Shown here in pieces: positions 44,286 through 49,776 of a stretch of DNA of 49,776 bases. The stretch is from NCBI GenBank assembly GCA_002435835.1, contig DIVM01000285.1:1-49776 (forward strand), read 5' to 3'. The position numbers and the translations under genes are program-made. The DNA comes from Firmicutes bacterium UBA6132 (GTDB lineage Bacteria; Bacillota_A; Clostridia; Tissierellales; Sedimentibacteraceae). The notes below the pieces were generated by a model. It was not told the DNA's origin. It ran no database searches and saw only the letters and a list, made by a program, of their open reading frames with translations. The stretch's first letter is position 1. Every line of letters begins with the position of its first letter.

Positions 44286-44540
44286 ATGTATAAATTTAAG
44301 ACATTTGGAACTTGTTCAAAAGAAATATTATTTAATGTAAATGATGATATAGTATGTGATGTATCATTTGTAGGTGGCTGTGACGGAAATTTAAGTGGCA
44401 TGAGTGCTTTAGTCGAAGGTATGAATATAAATGATGTTATATTAAGATTAAAAAATATAAAATGTGGATTTAAAGATACATCTTGCCCTGACCAACTTGT
44501 TAGAGCTTTAGAAAAATATAAACAACAAATAACTGCATAA
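44286..44540 (+). CDS. TSCPD domain protein (TIGR03905 family)
   Basis: An 84-residue protein with the signature TSCPDQLVRAL near the C-terminus and GCDGNLSGMSALVEG in the middle. TSCPD domains also occur at the end of vitamin-B12-dependent ribonucleotide reductases; the free-standing form has no proven role. ATG 44286 is chosen because AAAGGA (44274-44279) would lie inside a protein starting at ATG 44271. Confidence 0.85.
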   Translation: MYKFKTFGTCSKEILFNVNDDIVCDVSFVGGCDGNLSGMSALVEGMNINDVILRLKNIKCGFKDTSCPDQLVRALEKYKQQITA

Positions 44541-44593
44541 AAGTATGGACAACTTCATAAAATTAATAAATATATATTTTGGGAGGTTGTCTT

Positions 44594-44866
44594 ATGTCAA
44601 TAGCAGATATAGGTATTGTTTTAGCTTACTCAGCAGCTATTATGATCATTTTTATGCTGACTTGGTTATTAGTAAGACCTATGAAAGTAGTGGGAAGAGT
44701 TTTATTAAATTCAATCTTGGGTGTTTTCTTACTCATGGCTTTTAATTTTTTCTACGATTTCACTGGGGTTCATATTGGAGTAAACGAAACAACATCTTTA
44801 ACAGTTGGTCTATTAGGAGTACCTGGTTTTGTAGCTTTATTAGCTGTAAAAATATTATTATTGTAG
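44594..44866 (+). CDS. bofA: Pro-sigma-K processing inhibitor BofA
   Basis: A 90-residue membrane protein with three hydrophobic segments and the family pattern KVVGRVLLNSILGVFLLMAFNF followed by NETTSLTVGLLGVPGFVALL. In B. subtilis BofA with SpoIVFA restrains the SpoIVFB protease, and spoIVFA/spoIVFB-like genes occur at 28.8-29.9 kb of this window. ATG 44594 follows GGGAGG (44581-44586). Placement ahead of the yaaO-tmk block parallels B. subtilis. Confidence 0.88.
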   Translation: MSIADIGIVLAYSAAIMIIFMLTWLLVRPMKVVGRVLLNSILGVFLLMAFNFFYDFTGVHIGVNETTSLTVGLLGVPGFVALLAVKILLL

Positions 44867-44946
44867 TGTAATTAATTAATTTTTAATGGACATTGTTAAA
44901 ACACTGATATATAATATATTTACAAAACTTGATGAAGGTGATAAAT

Positions 44947-45096
44947 TTGTGGATAGAAACTATTGTGCTTTTTTCAATTGTTTTATTAGTTATTTCTATA
45001 ATGATTGTTTTAATGGTTGAAACAGTGCATACTACAAAAGGAATAACAAAAAAGAGAAAACGGAAATATCAAAATAAAAAAATTAATGATTACTAA
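44947..45096 (+). CDS. Small single-pass membrane protein (49 aa)
   Basis: TTG 44947 follows a GAAGGTG site and opens a 49-codon frame. The first half is one hydrophobic helix (WIETIVLFSIVLLVISIMIV), and the second half is strongly basic (KKRKRKYQNKK), which predicts the C-terminus in the cytosol. It occupies the place of csfB in B. subtilis but lacks the cysteines of that zinc protein, so it is not that gene. No family was recognised. The surrounding 330-base gap holds nothing else clear apart from an AAATAGTTT/AACTATTT hairpin near 45136-45163. Confidence 0.55.
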   Translation: MWIETIVLFSIVLLVISIMIVLMVETVHTTKGITKKRKRKYQNKKINDY

Positions 45097-45196
45097 ATTA
45101 TAAAAAAAGGAGCTGAAAATTATCCCTTATACTAAATAGTTTTATTATAACAATAAACTATTTTACAAAGAAAAATGTATTTTATGGGAGTGAACA

Positions 45197-46627
45197 ATGG
45201 ATAAATTGAATATTATTTCAGGAATTAAACAATACCGCAGTGAAGTAGATACAAATTTTCATATGCCTGGGCATAAAGGCAAAGATGGTATTTTAAATGA
45301 ATTAGGCAACAACTTAAGTTTTTTTGATATAACAGAAACTTTAGGAACTGACAACTTACATTATCCTACTGGTTTTTTAAAAGATGCAATGGAATATATT
45401 GCAAAATCTTATGGTGCTAAAAAGTCATATATGGTTGTTAATGGGACGTCTTGCGGAATTATATCAGCTATTACTGGATGTACAAATCCGGGTGATAAAA
45501 TATTAGTTCAAAGGGATTGCCATAAATCTGTTTACAATGCATGTATTTTAGGAGATTTGAAATTAGATTATTTATATCCGGAATTTAATAAAAAACATGG
45601 ATTGAATTTTAGTATCAGTTTAGAAAAATTAGAACAAAAATTAATTGATGCGCCTGAAATAAAAATGGTAGTCTTAACATATCCAACTTTTTACGGTATT
45701 TGTTTTGATGTTCAAAAAGCTGCTGAAATTGTGCACAAGTATGGTAAAATACTAATGATAGATGAAGCTCATGGATCACATTTATATTTTTGTAAAGATA
45801 TATTGCCCCCAGCAGCTGAATTGTCAGGTGCTGACATTGTTGCGCAAAGCACTCATAAAACATTGCCTTGTTTAACACAGGGCTCAGTATTACATTTATG
45901 CTCGGACAGAGTTAATGTTAATAATATAGAAACAATGCTTAGAATGCTTCAAACTACATCTCCATCATATGTTTTAATGACGTCAATAGAAAATGCAGTA
46001 CACTGGATGAATGAACATGGTGAAGAAAGATTAAGAAGAAATATAGAAGTATTTAAAAGAAAAACAAAAGAATTAAGAGATTTAGGAATTAACGTATTAG
46101 AAGATGACTTTTTAATAAGTGAAGGTTGCTATGATTTTGATGCCACAAGAGCTGTTATAAGTATGTCTGAACTTGGTATAACAGGAACGAAATTACAAGA
46201 AATATTAAGATATAAATATAAAATTCAAATGGAATTTGCAGATTTAATGTATACTGTTGGATACATTACTGCAACAGATGAAGTTGAAGATATAGAAAGA
46301 TTATTTGATGCAGTAAAAGAAATTTATTTTGAAGAAATCAAAAAAACAAATAAAAAAGAACTTATACAAATAGAAGCATTTCCACAACTTAACCATGCAA
46401 TGAAAATGAGAAAAGCATTTTATGCAGAAAATGTGTTAGTTAATTTAGATGAATCAATAGGTAAAACAGCTGCTGAATTTATAATTCCATATCCACCAGG
46501 AATTCCTTTAGTATGCCCAGGAGAAATAATTGTTCAAGATACTATTGATTATGTAAAAACCATGCTTGAAAATAGAATCAATGTAAATGGTGTTGATGAA
46601 AATATTCAAGTGAGAGTTGTAAAATGA
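45197..46627 (+). CDS. Orn/Lys/Arg decarboxylase-family PLP enzyme (YaaO-like)
   Basis: A 476-residue fold-type I PLP enzyme. The start FHMPGHKGKDG is typical of the family, DEAHGSHLYF holds the PLP-ring Asp/His, and STHKTLPCLTQG holds the Schiff-base Lys. A C-terminal domain ends with PGIPLVCPGE. Decarboxylation of lysine or arginine is possible; the substrate of the yaaO subgroup is not settled. It overlaps tmk by 4 bases, as in the conserved yaaO-tmk-yaaQ-holB-yaaT order. Confidence 0.92.
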   Translation: MDKLNIISGIKQYRSEVDTNFHMPGHKGKDGILNELGNNLSFFDITETLGTDNLHYPTGFLKDAMEYIAKSYGAKKSYMVVNGTSCGIISAITGCTNPGDKILVQRDCHKSVYNACILGDLKLDYLYPEFNKKHGLNFSISLEKLEQKLIDAPEIKMVVLTYPTFYGICFDVQKAAEIVHKYGKILMIDEAHGSHLYFCKDILPPAAELSGADIVAQSTHKTLPCLTQGSVLHLCSDRVNVNNIETMLRMLQTTSPSYVLMTSIENAVHWMNEHGEERLRRNIEVFKRKTKELRDLGINVLEDDFLISEGCYDFDATRAVISMSELGITGTKLQEILRYKYKIQMEFADLMYTVGYITATDEVEDIERLFDAVKEIYFEEIKKTNKKELIQIEAFPQLNHAMKMRKAFYAENVLVNLDESIGKTAAEFIIPYPPGIPLVCPGEIIVQDTIDYVKTMLENRINVNGVDENIQVRVVK

Positions 46628-47250
46628 TGATTGGAACAAAAGGTTTGTTTATAGTTTTGGAAGGACCTGATGGCTCTGGCAAAAGTACTATGGCCAATAA
46701 AATTGGCGAGTATTACAAATTAAAAGGTAAAGAAATTGAATTTACTCGTGAGCCTGGTGGAACTAATATTAGTGAAAAAATAAGAGAACTAATTTTAGAC
46801 AATAATAATGTTGAAATGGATTATCGGACGGAAGCTTTGCTTTATGCTGCTGCAAGAGCACAGCTTGTATCCCAAAAAATAATTCCATGGCTTGAAAAAG
46901 GTAAAGTTGTTATTAGTGAGAGATTTGTTTATTCAAGTTTAGTATATCAAGGTTTAGGTAGAGGCTTAAACCTTGAAGATATAAAAAAAATAAATGACTT
47001 TGCAACATGTAATATTGTACCTAATTTAGTTTTATTATTTGACATAGATCCAGAAAAAGCTTTAAATAGAAAGCTTAGATTTAATAATGGTGACAGATTA
47101 GAAAATGAAAACATTTCTTTCCACCGCCGAGTTTATGATGGATATAAGAAAATAGCATCTTATTATCCTGAAATAAAAACTATTAATGCTGAAAGAAGTA
47201 TAGAAGAATTATTTGAAGAAATTAAAAACATAATTAATTCAATAAATTAA
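46624..47250 (+). CDS. tmk: Thymidylate kinase
   Basis: A 208-residue kinase that makes dTDP from dTMP. P-loop EGPDGSGKST, the DR(E/R)-type motif in TREPGGTNISE, and the lid region with RKLRFNNGDRLE. The start overlaps the decarboxylase stop (ATGATGA). A second ATG one codon later is an equal alternative. Confidence 0.95.
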   Translation: MMIGTKGLFIVLEGPDGSGKSTMANKIGEYYKLKGKEIEFTREPGGTNISEKIRELILDNNNVEMDYRTEALLYAAARAQLVSQKIIPWLEKGKVVISERFVYSSLVYQGLGRGLNLEDIKKINDFATCNIVPNLVLLFDIDPEKALNRKLRFNNGDRLENENISFHRRVYDGYKKIASYYPEIKTINAERSIEELFEEIKNIINSIN

Positions 47251-47288
47251 TAAAAATATACTATATATAATTAAGGGAGGAATTACTG

Positions 47289-47621
47289 ATGAAATTAATT
47301 ACAGCCATAGTACAAAATGATGACGCTAATAAATTGATATCAGCACTCAGGGAAAACGGGTTTTCTTGTACAAAACTTTCATCCACAGGTGGATTTTTAA
47401 GCTCGGGCAATACCACTATAATGTCCGGTGTAGATGATAATAAAGTTGATGCAGAAATCGAAATAATCAGAGCTATATGTAAAACTAAAAAAAAGGTTAC
47501 AGCAGCAATCCCTCCAAGTTCTTTTAGTACCGTTGGTGGATATTTGCCTCAAACCATAGAAATATCTGTTGGAGGAGCAGTTGTTTTTGTAACTCCCGTT
47601 GATAGATTTGAAAAAATTTAA
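47289..47621 (+). CDS. darA: Cyclic-di-AMP receptor (YaaQ/DarA/PstA family)
   Basis: A 110-residue PII-like protein: MKLITAIVQNDDANKLISAL start, KLSSTGGFLSSGNTT in the T-loop region, and a GGAVVFVTPVDRFEKI end. The family binds c-di-AMP as a trimer. It lies between tmk and holB, as in Bacillus, with an AGGGAGG site. Confidence 0.94.
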   Translation: MKLITAIVQNDDANKLISALRENGFSCTKLSSTGGFLSSGNTTIMSGVDDNKVDAEIEIIRAICKTKKKVTAAIPPSSFSTVGGYLPQTIEISVGGAVVFVTPVDRFEKI

Positions 47622-47635
47622 AAAAGGAGGTCCTC

Positions 47636-48625
47636 ATGCAATATAGCCAAATAGTAGGACAAAATGAAATAAAACAATCATTAATTAATGGGATTGAACA
47701 AAGCAAATTGTCACATTGCTATGTGTTTGAAGGACCTAAGGATATGGGCAAATTTAAATTAGCTGTTACTTTTGCCCAATCACTTTTTTGTAATAATTTT
47801 AATCAAGAAGAACCTTGTGAAAGTTGTAATGATTGTATAAAAGTTAATTCTATGAATCATCCGGATTTGCATATACTTGATGTAGAAGAAAAAACAATTA
47901 AAAGAGAAGTTGTAGATGAATTAATAAGCGACATATATAAAAAACCTTATGAATCCTCAAGGAAAATTTTTATTATAAACAATGCACATTTAATGACTGT
48001 ACAGGCTGCAAATACATTTTTAAAAACTCTCGAAGAACCACCAAAGGATACAATCATAATTCTTTTAACAACAAATATAAATTTATTACTTCCTACAATT
48101 GTTTCAAGGTGCCAAGTAGTAAAATTTAAAAATATAAGCACAAAAGAAATACAAAAATATTTAACGAAAAATTATGAAGTTGATGATGCAAAAGCTTCAC
48201 TTATAGCAAATTATTCAAAAGGAATATTAAATAAAGCTGTAAATATAATAAATGACAACGATGAAATACTGTCAAAAAGATCAGAAATAATAAATGTATT
48301 TGATAAAATAATCAAATCGGATGAAGAAATTATTTTTAACTTAGAAAATTACTTTGAAGAACAAAAAGATAATATAGATGAGATAATAGAAATAATGATG
48401 TTATGGATAAGAGATATAACATACTTAAAAAACAATTTGCAAAACCTGTTAATAAATAAAGATTTAAAGGATTTATTAAGTGAACACAGCTTTTTGTTTA
48501 AAAAAAGCTCGGGGGATGATATAATAAATTACTTGCAAAAAGTAAGCGATAATATAAAAAATAATGTAAATTATAAACTTACCATAGATAAAATGCTCTT
48601 AAAAATACAGGAGGAATTTAAATAA
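47636..48625 (+). CDS. holB: DNA polymerase III delta-prime subunit
   Basis: A 329-residue clamp-loader subunit. AAA+ fold with a degenerate P-loop (EGPKDMGKFKLA), a zinc-binding Cys cluster (CESCNDC with C58 before it), TFLKTLEEPP, and the SRC motif in IVSRCQVVKF. It lacks a working Walker A, as expected for delta-prime. The stop overlaps the next start by one base. Confidence 0.93.
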   Translation: MQYSQIVGQNEIKQSLINGIEQSKLSHCYVFEGPKDMGKFKLAVTFAQSLFCNNFNQEEPCESCNDCIKVNSMNHPDLHILDVEEKTIKREVVDELISDIYKKPYESSRKIFIINNAHLMTVQAANTFLKTLEEPPKDTIIILLTTNINLLLPTIVSRCQVVKFKNISTKEIQKYLTKNYEVDDAKASLIANYSKGILNKAVNIINDNDEILSKRSEIINVFDKIIKSDEEIIFNLENYFEEQKDNIDEIIEIMMLWIRDITYLKNNLQNLLINKDLKDLLSEHSFLFKKSSGDDIINYLQKVSDNIKNNVNYKLTIDKMLLKIQEEFK

Positions 48626-49509
48626 TGATTAAAGTAGTAGGGGTTAGATTTAAGAAGGCTGGGAAAATATACTATTTTGATCCTGATAAAAAATGGATTA
48701 AAGAAGAAGATTACGTAATAGTAGAAACAGTTAGAGGTATAGAATTTGGTCAAGTTGTTGTAGGACCAAAAATGGTTAAAGATGAAGATATAATACAGCC
48801 ATTAAAAAAAGTTTTAAGGCTTGCTACACAAGAAGATATAAAATGTAATGATGAAAATAAAATAAAACAAAGTCAAGCTTTTGAAATATGTTCAAAAAAA
48901 ATAGAAGAACATAATTTGGATATGAAGCTTATAGATATAGAATATACATTTGACAATAATAAAGTCATTTTTTATTTTACAGCGGATGGAAGAATTGATT
49001 TTAGAGAACTTGTTAAAGATTTAGCTTCAATATTTAGGACAAGAATTGAATTAAGACAAATAGGTGTTCGTGATGAAGCAAAAATGATTGGTGGTTTAGG
49101 ACCATGCGGAAGACCTATGTGCTGTTCTTCGTTTCTTGGTGAATTTTATCCAGTTTCTATAAAAATGGCAAAAGAACAAAAGCTTTCATTAAACCCTGCA
49201 AAAATTTCAGGTATTTGTTCAAGACTAATGTGTTGCTTGAATTATGAGCACCATGTTTACGATGAAAATATAAAAGAGCTACCTGATGTTGGCGATAAAG
49301 TAGCTATTAATGGAACAAATAAAACAGGTATAGTATTGGATATAAATCCTTTATTTAAATCTGCTAAAGTTAAAGTGCAAACTGCTGATGGTGTTGGCGA
49401 AATTGAAGAGTTTAAAAGTGATGAAATGAAAATTATTCAAGAAGGTGCAGTAAAAATTAAGCGTCATGATGATGTGAATTTAGCAGAATTAAAAGATTTA
49501 GAAGATTAA
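48625..49509 (+). CDS. yaaT: PSP1/YaaT-family protein
   Basis: A 294-residue protein with the PSP1 domain: YFDPDKKWIKEEDYVIVET, RVELRQIGVRDEAKMIGGLGPCG-like core with C-rich segments (CGRPMCCSSF and CSRLMCCLNYEHHVY). In Bacillus YaaT works in the Y-complex (RicT) with RicA and RicF in RNase Y regulation, sporulation and competence, and carries iron-sulfur clusters. It is translationally coupled to holB. Confidence 0.93.
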   Translation: MIKVVGVRFKKAGKIYYFDPDKKWIKEEDYVIVETVRGIEFGQVVVGPKMVKDEDIIQPLKKVLRLATQEDIKCNDENKIKQSQAFEICSKKIEEHNLDMKLIDIEYTFDNNKVIFYFTADGRIDFRELVKDLASIFRTRIELRQIGVRDEAKMIGGLGPCGRPMCCSSFLGEFYPVSIKMAKEQKLSLNPAKISGICSRLMCCLNYEHHVYDENIKELPDVGDKVAINGTNKTGIVLDINPLFKSAKVKVQTADGVGEIEEFKSDEMKIIQEGAVKIKRHDDVNLAELKDLED

Positions 49510-49564
49510 ATTAATTGAACTTAGGGCTTTGTCCAAATTATTTATATAAATATAAAAAAAACAC

Positions 49565-49593
49565 TTTAAAATATATTGATTTAATGATAAAAT
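49565..49593 (+). promoter_or_regulatory. Likely promoter of the ferredoxin gene
   Basis: TTTAAA at 49565-49570, a 17-base spacer and TAAAAT at 49588-49593, about 35 bases before the ferredoxin start. Confidence 0.45.
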
Positions 49594-49628
49594 GTCATAG
49601 ATAAATGTTGGGGGAGGTGAAAACTTAA

Positions 49629-49776
49629 ATGTCATATAAAATAACAGATGCATGTATATCATGTGGAGCATGTGAACCAGAATGTCCTGTAGGAGCAATT
49701 ACAGCTGGAGATGATAAATATGAAATTGATCCTGCTGCTTGTATAGATTGTGGAGCATGCGCTAGCGTATGTCCAG
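49629..49776 (+). CDS. 2[4Fe-4S] ferredoxin, 3' end outside window
   Basis: The visible 49 codons give a clostridial-type ferredoxin: first cluster CISCGACEPECP and second CIDCGACASVCP. Clostridial ferredoxins are about 55-60 residues, so only the last few are missing. It is the usual electron donor to Rnf in this kind of organism. GGGGGAGGTG precedes ATG 49629. Confidence 0.93.
   Translation, partial: MSYKITDACISCGACEPECPVGAITAGDDKYEIDPAACIDCGACASVCP

Noticed and set aside
44545..44745. Plus-strand ORF overlapping bofA in another frame
   Set aside because: It overlaps the well-supported bofA frame, lacks a ribosome site and has no recognisable protein pattern.
1..49776. Selenoprotein genes with in-frame UGA
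   Set aside because: Given tRNA-Sec, gene ends and gaps were looked at for TGA read-through into conserved sequence, and none was found by eye. A proper SECIS search was not possible.

Overview
The window is a stretch of a very AT-rich, low-GC Gram-positive chromosome, most consistent with an anaerobic, endospore-forming member of the Clostridia/Tissierellia. The signs are a clostridial-type rnfCDGEAB electron-transport operon, the sigma-K checkpoint genes (spoIVFA, spoIVFB, bofA), the maf-radC-mreBCD block, a selenocysteine tRNA beside a selB tail, abundant TTG starts with strong GGAGG sites, and many 4Fe-4S proteins. I cannot name a species from sequence alone.

Layout. 1-5.6 kb: the tail of selB, an orphan OmpR-type response regulator whose phospho-acceptor Asp is replaced by Glu, then carAB behind a leader ORF and terminator that look like a UTP-type attenuator. 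5.6-6.5 kb: tRNA-Sec heading a short protein operon (USP-like and DUF1232 proteins). 6.6-8.2 kb: an apparent pseudokinase-TM-carbohydrate-binding protein. 8.3-12.3 kb: a MacAB-type ABC operon. 12.4-15.5 kb: an MscS channel followed by a rearranged patch with REP-like repeats, a TRAP-receptor-like protein with no signal peptide and a stray copy of the MscS tail. 15.6-19 kb: AlaX-type tRNA editing protein, NrdR, DUF4241 protein, CorA.

19.2-30 kb: a long cell-shape/sporulation block (NusG-II protein, Gx transporter, DUF4321, maf, radC, mreBCD, a very large PBP2, a MinD-like ATPase without MinC, spoIVFA, spoIVFB). It ends in a small orphan transcript and a repeat. 30.1-32.1 kb: a DUF3298 protein, an Amidase_3/SH3 protein and tRNA-Leu(GAG).

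32.2-41.3 kb: a redox-sensing operon (DRTGG, anti-sigma-type ATPase, [FeFe]-hydrogenase-like iron-sulfur protein, DRTGG, PHP protein, second ATPase) directly upstream of rnfCDGEAB. In related bacteria this sensory set is usually next to bifurcating hydrogenase genes, so its position beside Rnf suggests redox control of Rnf. 41.3-43.5 kb: NAD salvage (a nicotinamidase-like hydrolase and nicotinate phosphoribosyltransferase). 43.6-49.5 kb: a permease-like protein, a TSCPD protein, bofA, a small membrane protein, and the conserved yaaO-tmk-yaaQ-holB-yaaT replication block. The window ends inside a 2[4Fe-4S] ferredoxin gene.

No CRISPR array, prophage or insertion sequence with a transposase was seen. 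The strongest points for follow-up are the Rnf-linked sensor operon, the pyrBI-like car attenuator, the rearranged MscS/DctP patch, the altered SpoIVFB and MinD genes, the charged insertion in MreB, and the D-to-E response regulator.
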